A stretch of DNA of 54,175 nt, taken from Cyclobacteriaceae bacterium. GTDB lineage: Bacteria > Bacteroidota > Bacteroidia > Cytophagales > Cyclobacteriaceae. Shown piece by piece: positions 17,001-26,149 of the stretch. Location: the NCBI GenBank assembly GCA_958296015.1, contig CATQIH010000005.1, positions 1-54,175 of the forward strand, written 5' to 3'. The translations under genes and the position numbers were made by a program. The stretch's first letter is position 1, and each line of letters starts with the position of its first letter. The notes under the pieces are model-generated. The model was not told the origin of the DNA and ran no database searches. It worked only from the letters and a program-made list of their open reading frames with translations.

Positions 17001-20000
17001 TTAGTCGATTATCATTAAATGTCCTTTATAGATTGTTTTTGATTCATCATTAAGCTTGATGAGGTAATAGTAGGTGCCCAGCGGCATAACTCTGCCTTTG
17101 TAGGTGCCATCCCATTTGGTGGTATATCCAACATTAGAGAAGAGTGCTATCCCATCGCTGTTGAATACCTTTACCACACTTTTCGGATAGCTTCCCAGGT
17201 TAGGGATGGCCCAGGTATCATTCACCCCATCGCCATTGGGAGAGAAAGCCGTAAAGATCACCGGATTTCCGTCTGTATTTTCAGGTATATCTTTTATGCG
17301 GATGGTCACCGTCTGCGTGGTAGTGTTGATCCCGTCGCTTACACTGATGGTCAGGGTATATTCGGCCATTGTTTCAAAATCAAGCTTGGTATTGTCCTTA
17401 ATCATGATCACCCCTGTTGTCGGATCTATAGCGAACACGCCGCCCGTGTTACCCTCGACTATGGCCCAGTTCGTCAGTTGGTCTCCCTCCGGATCTGTTC
17501 CTGCAAGTGATACGACAACCGTATTATCAGGACTGTTTTCTTCAATTTCCGCTGCAACTCCTTTGACAATCACCGGTGCTTCATTCACATCCTCAAGGTT
17601 GATGGTCACGGTCTGGACAGTGCTGGTGTTGTTTCCATCACTCACAGTGATTTGTAAGACAAATGTTTTGTTCTTTTCATAATCTAAAGCAGCTGGTTTT
17701 TTGACCGTGATCTCACCAGTTGTCGGATTGATACTAAAAGCATCATCCTTATTACCTCCTACGATAGCCCAGTTAGATAAAACGTCACCGTCTTCATCGC
17801 TGGCTGTTATTATTCCTACACTGGTACCTTTGGCACTGTTTTCATCAATACCGAAAGTCAGTTGAGCAGTTATGACTGGCGGTTCGTTAACGTTGTTGAG
17901 ATTAATTTTTACGATTTGTCTGGTGCTCGTACCTTTTCCGTCACTTACTGTAATCTCAAGGTCAAAAGTAGCAGTAGCTTCGTAATCCAGAGCGGAAGGA
18001 TTATTCACAGTGATTTCTCCGGTTACCGGGTCAATAGAAAAGGCATTGTCTGTATTTCCTGCCTCGATGATCCAGTTGGATAAGACATCGCCATCCGTAT
18101 CGTTAGCCATTGCTTTTCCTACACTGGTGCCCTTTACACTATGCTCATCGATGGTAAAAGACTGTTGAGCGGCAATGACTGGAACAACATTCAATTTAGA
18201 TACCTTAACGATAAAAACTTGTTCGTCATAATCGGTGCCATCACTTACCCTAACAGTCACCTGATGATCGCCTATGTCGCTGCTAGCAGGTGTTCCACTT
18301 AAGACACCTGTTTGAGGATCTATCGTAAGCCAGGAGGGCAACATCGGAGCAGAAAAAGTTAACACATCGGATGGATCATAAGGATCTTCTGCAATCACGG
18401 TATAACTGTACAGTTTATCCTGTTCGGCTGCTGTGATTGCTGTGGAAGTTATGCGGGGCGGGTCATTCACCGGCAACACGGTAACATCAAAATTATACGT
18501 GCCAGAAAGAGGGCCTCCAGAGCCTGTAAAGCCATTATCTGATATAAACATTTGAACCTTTCCCGCTCCATTATAATTAGCATCGGGAACAAAAATGAAA
18601 CCGTCATCGGAAAAGTTTTTATTGATCTGAGCGACCGTTGCGTTGATGGTAACCTGGGTTGTATTATTATTTGAAATATCAGATGCTGTGAGACCACCAG
18701 GGATATTTCCTAAAAACTTCAAAATTCCTTTTTCTGAAGAAAGCGTTAATGTCACTTTGTTGTTCCCTGCATCTGCCTCAATGATATCAAAGCCGGGAAT
18801 GACGGTTTCGGTATCTTCGGTTACTATAAGGTTTTTCAAAGGTTCGCCATACGTGGCCCATGCTGCACCATTTTCCAGGGTTCCATCGTTCCCATTCCCA
18901 CTAGCATCATGAAGTGTCAACCCACTCTTCTCAGTGGTTTTGTAATAAACTTTCAAACCATTTTCGTTGCCCTGCAAAGGTCTATCCTTAAATTTAGCGA
19001 TATCACTCTGAGATCTGGCCACATCCCATATTCTAAATTCCCGCATAGAACCCCTAAAATATGAGTCCTGCCCATAGTTACTTTTAGCAAAATAATTAGT
19101 CATTCTTACGATATCCCTGGCAGTATAAGAGCCTGCATTCGCCATTACCTCTACACCATCAATGTATATATAGCTCGTACCCTGTCCATCACTTACGAAG
19201 GCTACATGCTTCCATTGGCCAACTGGAAAATAATATTGTGAACGGGCATTTGAGCTGCCGGATTGATCTTGTACGCCAAGAAACAATTCGCTAGAAGCAC
19301 CGAAGAAGCCACCAGCCAGGTTATCAACACCCTGTCCATTCCCCATATCAAATATTCTTGACCAGGTTTGGTGTTGCAGTACATAAACCCTGGCCTCAAC
19401 GGTAAAGTCACCGCCAAATTCACCCGTTGGAAAAGATATATAGTCATTGGCTCCGTCAAATTCAATTACCGGTACACCGACTTGACTATTGATGATAGGA
19501 GCATCGTTGATGGGAGTAAAAGATATGGAAGCCGTTCCTGTTGCTGTACTAAATGCCGTACTACCTCCACGTGTGGTAGTGCTGGCTACGTTGTGGTCAG
19601 TACCCGTGGTCTGGTCCCAGGCGCGATAGATAAAGGTAGCAGTACCATCAAAGTTGTTAGCTGGAATAAACCTGATCATCGTAGAATGGCTCAGCAGCAA
19701 CGACTGGTTGTCACTAGCTTCAGCGTGGCGATCAAAATTCCACCATATGTTATTTTCAAAAAACTGCCATGTTCCATTATCTGCATCACGACTAATTACT
19801 GCTATTCCTATATCATCATTGTCGGCATCACTAACAGTACCTGATAGCAAGTCTGATATCAGCATTCCCGGATTGTTGTTTGATGCTACATCTTCCATCA
19901 AACCTGGAAGCGTCACATTCTCTGTGGCAATGACGGGTGCAAGGTTGTAGGTAAATAAATTGGCAGCCGTAGCTGTACCCGCCGGGTTGGTCACGCTCAC

Positions 20001-21521
20001 GCTACCATCATTTGCTTCATCCACCACCGCCCTGATGGTTTCGTCGTCTATTATAATAAACGATAGTGCATTCTTTCCCCCAATCTCTACTGCTGTTGCA
20101 CCTGCAAAATGACTTCCTTTGATTTCTAGAGTATCTCCTTTGGAGGCAATCTTAGGTGAAAAAGTGGTAATAGTGGGCGCAATGACAGGCGAAAAGCCCA
20201 GGGTGATGTATTCTCCTTCTTCTAAATTGACACCAGAGAAGCAGATGATGTTTCCATTAATGGAAGAGCTTGCCGCTTTTCGGCTGGCATCACTAAAAAT
20301 GCCATCGGTATCACTTAGTAATGAATAAACATCAGTAGTGCTTGAATAACCCAAGCCAGAAAGATCAAAGCACAGATCAATATTGCCCAGGTCACCATCT
20401 TCATCTACTTTCCAGATACGGGTGATCCTGTTGTTGTATCCTGAAGGCACGTCGGTAGAGCTAGTAGTTACGCCACCATCGTGGGCAATGCCTAAAAACT
20501 CTCCGGCAGTATCGTTGCTTGTAGGGTTGGATATCTTGATGATGCTACTTTCAGCCTCGTTCACGACTGTTGTTACACAGGCATCCGTTACCGTACCAAT
20601 TTCGGCCACATCATGGTCATAGGGAGCCGCCCAGTTGTAGTTTGAAGCAAGATTGAGAAAATCCTGCTGGTATTTGTCTGATAAATATTTGTTGATCTTT
20701 GCAATTTCACATGCGTCCAGCTTCCGATTGTAGACCAGCAGTTCTGCTACTCTGCCATAAAAATGACCGTTGTCTCCATCCCACCCCAGGCGGAAAGTTG
20801 ATTGAGCAGCGTTAAGGTCTGATCTGTCATGAAATGTTCCCACCAATTTACCACTCAAATAAAAGGAGGAACCCGCTGGTACATCATGCTCGTATACCGC
20901 AGTGAATAAATTAACCTTATTTTCAGTACCGCTCCCAGTCATGGATGCATAATTGGGTGCAACTATTCCTTGAGAGGCTATGCCATCCGTAGCACTATTG
21001 TAACGTGTATATACAAAGCGATCCCAATCACCGTTGTCATTTCCCCAGAGTGCACTAGTACTAGGGCTGCCAGGTGTATGAAAATATACCGTAAATATTG
21101 TGGCTTCGGGCATGTTTGAGGCCCGTATGTCTATATTATCAAATACATACACGGCATTCCCCGGAAAATCAAGTACTGGGTTTCCACCTACCAGTGAGCT
21201 GGCATCCGACTTGAAGGTAGCCGACTGCTGGCCTGCTAGTATGGTGGCATCATTTCCTGCACCGGATTTGTCATGCCAGGTGGCAACCGGAGTGCCATCG
21301 GCAGGTTGGTTTGTAGCATTTCCATCTCCATCCACATCGCTTGCATCCAGCCAGGTGACCAGTCCGTTGTCTACTCCTGCAGGACCCGTTGTCTGGGCAC
21401 TACTTTCTGTTATCAGCCCGAGCATCAATATCAGGCAACACACCACAGAAAAAATGTAACAACGGCTGATTCGTCTTTTGATAAGATACGGAAGATCAGA
21501 CTCAATTTGGAATAATTTCAT
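17001..21521 (-). CDS. Giant T9SS-secreted multidomain adhesin-like protein
   Basis: About 1506 residues from the ATG at 21521 (an ATG ten codons upstream is possible). Order: signal region with a hydrophobic segment (about 25-45), a LamG-like domain (VTWLDASDVDGDG), an IPT/TIG fold (FSPKIASKGDTLEIKGSHFAGA), a cadherin-like region, a second LamG domain (IEFDGANDYISFPTGEFGG), an Ig-like putative domain (LPSWLTIDPQTGVLSGTP), three consecutive cadherin-type repeats of about 101 residues, and an 88-residue CHU_C type B sorting domain (AFSPNGDGVNDTW to the end). The C-terminal domain directs export through the type IX system. It is probably a surface adhesin or glycan binder involved in attachment or gliding. 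It is co-transcribed with the PorP/SprF fusion. Confidence 0.93.
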   Translation of the reverse strand: MKLFQIESDLPYLIKRRISRCYIFSVVCCLILMLGLITESSAQTTGPAGVDNGLVTWLDASDVDGDGNATNQPADGTPVATWHDKSGAGNDATILAGQQSATFKSDASSLVGGNPVLDFPGNAVYVFDNIDIRASNMPEATIFTVYFHTPGSPSTSALWGNDNGDWDRFVYTRYNSATDGIASQGIVAPNYASMTGSGTENKVNLFTAVYEHDVPAGSSFYLSGKLVGTFHDRSDLNAAQSTFRLGWDGDNGHFYGRVAELLVYNRKLDACEIAKINKYLSDKYQQDFLNLASNYNWAAPYDHDVAEIGTVTDACVTTVVNEAESSIIKISNPTSNDTAGEFLGIAHDGGVTTSSTDVPSGYNNRITRIWKVDEDGDLGNIDLCFDLSGLGYSSTTDVYSLLSDTDGIFSDASRKAASSSINGNIICFSGVNLEEGEYITLGFSPVIAPTITTFSPKIASKGDTLEIKGSHFAGATAVEIGGKNALSFIIIDDETIRAVVDEANDGSVSVTNPAGTATAANLFTYNLAPVIATENVTLPGLMEDVASNNNPGMLISDLLSGTVSDADNDDIGIAVISRDADNGTWQFFENNIWWNFDRHAEASDNQSLLLSHSTMIRFIPANNFDGTATFIYRAWDQTTGTDHNVASTTTRGGSTAFSTATGTASISFTPINDAPIINSQVGVPVIEFDGANDYISFPTGEFGGDFTVEARVYVLQHQTWSRIFDMGNGQGVDNLAGGFFGASSELFLGVQDQSGSSNARSQYYFPVGQWKHVAFVSDGQGTSYIYIDGVEVMANAGSYTARDIVRMTNYFAKSNYGQDSYFRGSMREFRIWDVARSQSDIAKFKDRPLQGNENGLKVYYKTTEKSGLTLHDASGNGNDGTLENGAAWATYGEPLKNLIVTEDTETVIPGFDIIEADAGNNKVTLTLSSEKGILKFLGNIPGGLTASDISNNNTTQVTINATVAQINKNFSDDGFIFVPDANYNGAGKVQMFISDNGFTGSGGPLSGTYNFDVTVLPVNDPPRITSTAITAAEQDKLYSYTVIAEDPYDPSDVLTFSAPMLPSWLTIDPQTGVLSGTPASSDIGDHQVTVRVSDGTDYDEQVFIVKVSKLNVVPVIAAQQSFTIDEHSVKGTSVGKAMANDTDGDVLSNWIIEAGNTDNAFSIDPVTGEITVNNPSALDYEATATFDLEITVSDGKGTSTRQIVKINLNNVNEPPVITAQLTFGIDENSAKGTSVGIITASDEDGDVLSNWAIVGGNKDDAFSINPTTGEITVKKPAALDYEKNKTFVLQITVSDGNNTSTVQTVTINLEDVNEAPVIVKGVAAEIEENSPDNTVVVSLAGTDPEGDQLTNWAIVEGNTGGVFAIDPTTGVIMIKDNTKLDFETMAEYTLTISVSDGINTTTQTVTIRIKDIPENTDGNPVIFTAFSPNGDGVNDTWAIPNLGSYPKSVVKVFNSDGIALFSNVGYTTKWDGTYKGRVMPLGTYYYLIKLNDESKTIYKGHLMIID
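17284..18192 (-). repeat. Three tandem cadherin-type repeats within the adhesin
   Basis: Three consecutive units of about 101 residues (about 303 bp) share IDExSxKGTSVG, DGDVLSNWxI, AFSIxPxTGEITV and LDYE motifs. Units one and two are closest to each other and the third is more diverged, which points to internal duplication. Confidence 0.8.
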
Positions 21522-21551
21522 ATTTTCAATAAAATTTAATATTATCAGCAC

Positions 21552-22446
21552 AATAGGGATATATAGATTGATTACTTCAGGCGCACAATATTAAATACTT
21601 ATGGCTGTATATTCTATGTTGTGTAAGTTTCGCTCATAATTGCTTTGAGCATATCATGTATGGTAGCATAAAATATTACAGGATTTTATTGAAATCATTT
21701 TTGCTTAGGAGAGTGGTGAGTGATATTGCCTCAGATCTATATAATAAGAACTTTTTCGGATTGTACTTAAAATATATATATGGTTTCAGTTTGTTATTAT
21801 TGATGGTGTTAGATTGGTTTCAAAATTTTCTGATTTGAACTTTTTTCTTGTATAAAAGGACGTAACATTGAGCGTCAAGAACAATCAAAAGAAGCGAGCA
21901 AGCTGCTCTTGTTCTTCTTATCAAAAACATTACTCTGCCTCTCTTGCTAGAACCCATTTGGTTGAGGCGCACGGCAGCAGTGTACAATTTTACCTTTTCA
22001 ATTGCCTGTAACAGCCAGTGTCTTCCATCGCTTACAAAGAACATCACACATGTTACAGAATATATGTTGATTTTCAGGCAGCATTTTTCGCCAAAATCGC
22101 CACACTATGCGTACCAAACCCCATGTTTGCCTTCTCATGATGCCCAACCCGCGCCGCGGTGGCCACAATTAAATTTCATCAATCACAACATTTTCAAAGG
22201 TGCCTTCAACCTGTGGTTTTTGTAGGGTATCAAACCATGCCGCGGTGGCCATTTCCTTTAATGCCGTTTCCTTTACTTTGGTGCTATCGCAGTGAGCCGA
22301 CGTGGCGCAATATACTTTTACCTGAACGTGACACATTCAGCAAGAATGAGCTTTCATTATGACTTTTCATAGCAGCATAAATCATCTTCTGGGAAAAGAA
22401 TGATTTCATAGTTGTCGGATACTGTTTGCTGCTTGATTGTTAAACT
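21552..22446. other. Long intergenic region with possible gene relics
   Basis: About 900 bp lack a convincing complete gene. The left half (21552-21850) is A+T-rich and must carry the promoter of the adhesin operon. The right half has two short minus-strand stretches with protein-like composition (22169-22336 and 22074-22166, listed separately), suggesting decayed coding sequence. A 13-mer GCCGCGGTGGCCA occurs twice (22153-22165 and 22239-22251). Confidence 0.5.
22074..22336 (-). pseudogene. Possible relic of a small coding region
   Basis: On the minus strand a 55-codon frame from ATG 22336 to a stop at 22169 reads as plausible protein (for example KVYCATSAHCDSTKVKETAL, FENVVIDEI). Immediately after it, in another frame, 22166-22074 reads VATAARVGHHEKANMGFGTH and ends AKNAA before a stop. 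Both contain the ATAA word encoded by the repeated 13-mer. This could be a small gene followed by a partial copy, or a decayed gene with a frameshift. The family is not recognised. Confidence 0.35.
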
Positions 22447-23454
22447 TCAAAAGTTTTCATTGATCAATATGTGGTTGATAAATGCACCCGCTTTGGTACC
22501 GGCGGCAACCGACTCTGATACCGAACGAAGGTGAGTAGTATTATCTCCCGCAGCAAATATTCCCGGTACACTGGTCTGCTGAAAGTCATCTACTAGTAGA
22601 TAGCCTGATTCTGTCAATGCACAACCCAGCATTTGCGGTATGTTGCAGTGCTGTTCGAATGGAACTCTTGCATACAGAGCAGACAACCGATGAGAAGTGC
22701 CATCTCGCAGTATTACACTTTTGATTTGTCCGGCTTCATGATTTATGCTTTGTATATCTGTTTCTACAATGTTGATTTTGTTTTCTTTCATTTTCTGTAT
22801 TTGTTCTGCCGTTAATGTAGATTTGCCATTGGTTAAGAGGGTTAAGTCTTTGGTCCAATGACTGATAAGTCTCGAAAACTCAAATCCCATATCTCCGTTA
22901 GCCAGTATACCCGTTTTTTGGTTACGCACTTCATATCCATGACAATAAGGGCAATGTATAACAGAGATACCCCAGCAGGCTGCAAAACCACTTATCTTGG
23001 GCATGATATCAGTAATACCTGTCGCAAATAATAGTTTCTGAGCAGCAAACTGTGCTCCTGATGTAGTGTAAAGGACAAATTCATTGTTTTGCTTTGTTGC
23101 GGCACTCCGCTGGGCGGCATTCCGCTGGGCGGCATTCCGCTGGGCGGCATTCCGCTGGGCGGCATTCCGCTGGGCGGCATTCCGCTGGGCGGCACTCCGC
23201 TGGACTGTTTCAACCTTATCGTTCATCAAATGAACAGTTTTATAATATAACACCTGCTGTTTTGCTTTTGCCACAATGGCAGCCGGAGCTTCTCCATCCT
23301 GTGTGATAAAATTGTGCGAACGGGGTGCTTGTCTGTTACAAGGTTTACCACTATCTATCACCAGCACTTTTCTGAGTGCGCGCCCTAAGGTCATAGCCGC
23401 AGAAAGACCTGCATGGCTTCCGCCAACGATAATGACATCAAAGTGAGTATCCAT
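22447..23454 (-). CDS. Thioredoxin-reductase-like FAD oxidoreductase with a repeat insertion
   Basis: A 335-residue flavoprotein. It has an FAD-binding Rossmann motif at the N-terminus (IIVGGSHAGLSAAMTLGRAL), a NAD(P) domain with a CPYC dithiol (HCPYCHGYEVR) and a C-terminal FAD motif (VPGIFAAGDNTTHLRSVSESVAAG). Proteins with this CPYCHG pattern are related to thioredoxin reductase but usually act on unknown disulfide or other substrates. Between the first FAD segment and the strand NNEFVLYTTSG it carries seven copies of a five-residue unit (RSAAQ, five RNAAQ, RSAAT) encoded by a 15-bp tandem repeat. It is divergent from the Zrg-like operon and shares its 165-bp control region, which contains an operator palindrome. 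Confidence 0.9.
   Translation of the reverse strand: MDTHFDVIIVGGSHAGLSAAMTLGRALRKVLVIDSGKPCNRQAPRSHNFITQDGEAPAAIVAKAKQQVLYYKTVHLMNDKVETVQRSAAQRNAAQRNAAQRNAAQRNAAQRNAAQRSAATKQNNEFVLYTTSGAQFAAQKLLFATGITDIMPKISGFAACWGISVIHCPYCHGYEVRNQKTGILANGDMGFEFSRLISHWTKDLTLLTNGKSTLTAEQIQKMKENKINIVETDIQSINHEAGQIKSVILRDGTSHRLSALYARVPFEQHCNIPQMLGCALTESGYLLVDDFQQTSVPGIFAAGDNTTHLRSVSESVAAGTKAGAFINHILINENF
23101..23205. repeat. 15-bp tandem repeat (7 units) inside a gene
   Basis: Seven contiguous 15-bp units. The five central ones (23116-23190) are identical, GGCATTCCGCTGGGC, and the two outer ones differ by one or two bases. The unit length is a multiple of three, so copy-number change would keep the reading frame of the oxidoreductase. 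Confidence 0.95.
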
Positions 23455-23557
23455 AAAACAAATTGTTAAAAGTAAGAAGATATACCAGCAATAGCTTCAT
23501 CATTAATTGTGCTGTAGCATAAGATACGGAACCAAAGATACTAAGAATAAGAATGAA

Positions 23558-23572
23558 TGCAACTTTGTTGCA
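23558..23572. promoter_or_regulatory. Probable Zur operator of the Zrg-like operon
   Basis: TGCAACTTTGTTGCA differs by one base from the consensus TGCAACATTGTTGCA seen elsewhere in the window. It lies 19 bp upstream of TAATTTTG (23591-23598), a match to the -7 element TAnnTTTG, and 48 bp before the ATPase start. Repressor binding here would block the -33 region. Confidence 0.75.
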
Positions 23573-23619
23573 CTTGTACTTTTATATCTTTAATTTTGCT
23601 AGCGAAAGTTAAAGAGAAG

Positions 23620-24246
23620 ATGGTTGAAACTACCGCACTACAATTTGCCTATCACCGTCACCAGCAGTTTCACTTTCCTGACATCGCGCTGCAAGATGGA
23701 AAAGACTTACTGATCCTGGGAGAATCAGGTATTGGGAAGACCACATTGTTACATCTGCTGGCAGGTTTACTAAAGCCTGTATCCGGGCATATCTCCATTC
23801 AGGGAGTGGATATCGGTAATCTTTCGGCAAAAGCTATGGACCATTTCCGGGGTCAGCACATCGGTATGGTGTTTCAGCGTCCTCACTTCGTTAGTGCCTT
23901 GTCTTTACGGGAAAACCTGTTGCTGGTACAATACCTGGCAGCGCACAAACAACGGCCCGACCATGTACAGGAAGTGCTCATGCGGCTCGGTATCGGGCAT
24001 AAACTTCACCAAAAGCCACAACGCTTGAGTCAGGGAGAACAACAGAGAGCTGCCATTGCCCTGGCTATTATCAATGAGCCTTCGCTGATTCTGGCCGATG
24101 AGCCTACTGCCAGCCTGGACGATAAGAATTGTCTGAAAGTAGCCGAACTCCTCAAAGAGCAGGCTACAGCAACCAGTGCTCACCTGATCATCATTACCCA
24201 TGACCAGCGGTTGAAACACTTGTTTGAAAACTTCATAGTACTATGA
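23620..24246 (+). CDS. ABC transporter ATPase of a Zrg-like zinc system
   Basis: A 208-residue LolD/MacB-type ATPase: Walker A GESGIGKTT (residues 34-42), signature LSQGEQQRA, Walker B LILADEPTASLD and the switch histidine in ITHD. The ATG at 23620 is chosen because the upstream extension overlaps the operator. It overlaps the permease gene by 4 bp (ATGA). With that permease and the DUF3299 protein it reproduces the core of the zinc-regulated ZrgABCDE system of Vibrio (ATPase, FtsX-like permease, DUF3299). In the family the exact transported substrate is unsettled; zinc acquisition is the reported role. Confidence 0.92.
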   Translation: MVETTALQFAYHRHQQFHFPDIALQDGKDLLILGESGIGKTTLLHLLAGLLKPVSGHISIQGVDIGNLSAKAMDHFRGQHIGMVFQRPHFVSALSLRENLLLVQYLAAHKQRPDHVQEVLMRLGIGHKLHQKPQRLSQGEQQRAAIALAIINEPSLILADEPTASLDDKNCLKVAELLKEQATATSAHLIIITHDQRLKHLFENFIVL

Positions 24247-25457
24247 ACATTGTTACATTAAGCTTTAAAAACATGCTGGCCAGGCCATTGAGCACCGGGC
24301 TTAGCTTGCTACTGCTCACGTTGGGCGTTGGGATGATTTCGTTGCTGTTGCAAATCAGCCATCATATACAAGAGCAGATGACCAAGAACGTTCGCGGCAT
24401 TGATATGGTGGTGGGTGCAAAAGGAAGTCCTTTGCAACTGATACTTTCGGCGGTGTTTCATGTGGACGTTCCCACCGGAAACATTGATTTGAAGGAGGCT
24501 CAAAAACTAAAAAACAACCGCCTAGTGACTTCAGGTATTCCACTTTCTTATGGAGATAATTTTCAGGGATACCGTATTGTAGGCACCAATGCCCAGTATC
24601 CTGCCCTGTATGGAGGGAAAGTGGCATCAGGACGGCTTTGGCAGCAGCCTTTTGAAGTAACCCTAGGGGCTACCGTGGCAAAAAAACTACACCTGATATC
24701 AGGAGACACTTTTAGCGGATCGCATGGCTTACAGGAAGGAGGAGAGGCGCATGAAGCCCATGCTTACCGGGTGGTGGGTATTTTTGACTATACCAATTCC
24801 GTGATGGACCGGCTCATACTTACTCCTACCGAAAGTGTATGGGAGATACACCATCACGAAGAGGGAGAAGATCATGTGGAGGCAGAAAAGCACGAAGAAA
24901 CACATGATGACGCAAAAGAAATTACGGCGATGCTCATCAAGTTCAGAAACCCGATGGGGATGGTACAAATGCCTCGTATGATCAACGAAAACACCAACAT
25001 GCAGGCGGCCTTGCCTACGTATGAAATCAACCGGCTGTTTGGCCTGATGGGTGTAGGCATTGATACGCTGAACATGGTAGCCCTGGTCATCATGGGAGTA
25101 TCGGGCATCAGCGTTTTTATCAGTCTGTATAATGCCCTGAAAGACCGGCAATACGAAATGGCTTTGATGCGTACCTATGGTGCTTCCCGGTGGCAATTGA
25201 TGGCAATGGTGCTACAGGAAGGGGTGCTGCTTTCTCTGGCAGGTTTTCTGGTAGGCATCACCCTGAGCAGGCTAGCGATATGGATACTTTCTGCTTTGAT
25301 GCAGGAGAATTATCGTGATGCATTTTCCGGATTTTCTTTCATGCCACAGGAGATGCTTTTGGGAGTAGTTGCCCTGGGCATTGGTTTGCTGGCATCCCTG
25401 GTGCCTGCTATACAAGCTTTCACCATTAACATTTCAAAAACGTTAGCCGATGCTTAG
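24243..25457 (+). CDS. FtsX/MacB-type permease with a His-rich loop, Zrg-like
   Basis: A 404-residue permease with an N-terminal membrane helix (about 17-36), a large extracytoplasmic domain, and three C-terminal helices (about 275-300, 330-350, 375-395), the MacB/LolC topology. The ectodomain carries a strongly His/Glu-rich segment at residues 203-221 (HHHEEGEDHVEAEKHEETH) and HEAHAY at 170-175, suggesting metal binding. It overlaps the ATPase gene by 4 bp and the next gene by 8 bp, so the three form one operon behind the operator at 23558. By analogy with Vibrio Zrg it takes part in zinc uptake or handling of a zinc-binding envelope component. Confidence 0.9.
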   Translation: MNIVTLSFKNMLARPLSTGLSLLLLTLGVGMISLLLQISHHIQEQMTKNVRGIDMVVGAKGSPLQLILSAVFHVDVPTGNIDLKEAQKLKNNRLVTSGIPLSYGDNFQGYRIVGTNAQYPALYGGKVASGRLWQQPFEVTLGATVAKKLHLISGDTFSGSHGLQEGGEAHEAHAYRVVGIFDYTNSVMDRLILTPTESVWEIHHHEEGEDHVEAEKHEETHDDAKEITAMLIKFRNPMGMVQMPRMINENTNMQAALPTYEINRLFGLMGVGIDTLNMVALVIMGVSGISVFISLYNALKDRQYEMALMRTYGASRWQLMAMVLQEGVLLSLAGFLVGITLSRLAIWILSALMQENYRDAFSGFSFMPQEMLLGVVALGIGLLASLVPAIQAFTINISKTLADA

Positions 25458-25887
25458 ATTAACCTGCGTTTACTTGCTGCTGCTGGCTTGCCATACTTGT
25501 TTTTCTCAGACAGAGATTACCTGGAAAACGTTGAGCCATATGAACTTTGTAGAAACATATGATGCCGAAGAAGATATGCCTGCCTATGACATTGAATTTA
25601 GCCCCAAGCTAGAGTCATTGCGTGGGAAAGAGGTGTTTATCAAAGGTTTTATGCTCGTCATCGCTGCTGAAGACAATGTTTTTATCCTGTCGAAGAACCC
25701 CTTTTCTGCCTGCTTTTTCTGTGGCAATGCTGGACCGGAATCTATCGTTGAACTACAGGTAAAGCCCGATCATCCTGCGTTTGATATGGACCAGATAGTT
25801 GTGATGAAAGGCATACTAAAACTTAATAAAGCAGATCTTGATCATTGCAATTACATACTGGAAGCAGCGGAGGTATACAAACCGTAA
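25450..25887 (+). CDS. DUF3299-like periplasmic protein of the Zrg-like operon
   Basis: A 145-residue secreted protein (signal MLRLTCVYLLLLACHTCFSQ). The mature part reads as DUF3299: ITWKTLSHMNF near the start, LRGKEVFIKGFMLV in the middle and the hallmark ACFFCGNAGPES with a CxxC motif. DUF3299 proteins accompany LolD/FtsX-like ABC transporters in zinc-regulated operons of Gammaproteobacteria. The start overlaps the permease end by 8 bp, so translation is coupled. The CFFC pair might bind metal or be redox active; this is inference. Confidence 0.85.
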   Translation: MLRLTCVYLLLLACHTCFSQTEITWKTLSHMNFVETYDAEEDMPAYDIEFSPKLESLRGKEVFIKGFMLVIAAEDNVFILSKNPFSACFFCGNAGPESIVELQVKPDHPAFDMDQIVVMKGILKLNKADLDHCNYILEAAEVYKP

Positions 25888-26149
25888 TTGTTTGACCAAG
25901 CGCACTTTCATATCGATACTTTTTATTGTTGATAGGGTGTTTAACGTTCGCAAATTTATGCTGTTTGCTATTGAAAGATAGGGGTGGTTGCCGGAAGGAT
26001 TGGAAGCCACGGTTTGGCCCGTACCCCTTTGCGCTATTGATGATCAAGGCGTTTTGCCGAACCCCGTCAGGGGAGTGCTAGACAATCTGAGGATTGGACA
26101 TAAGCCTGCGGAAAATGCCATTAGTGTTTGCAAAGAGCGCAAAGCCTTG

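Noticed and set aside
23101-23205. Tandem repeat that could be taken for a CRISPR-like array
   Set aside because: Units are 15 bp and directly contiguous without spacers, and they are read in frame inside a flavoprotein gene.
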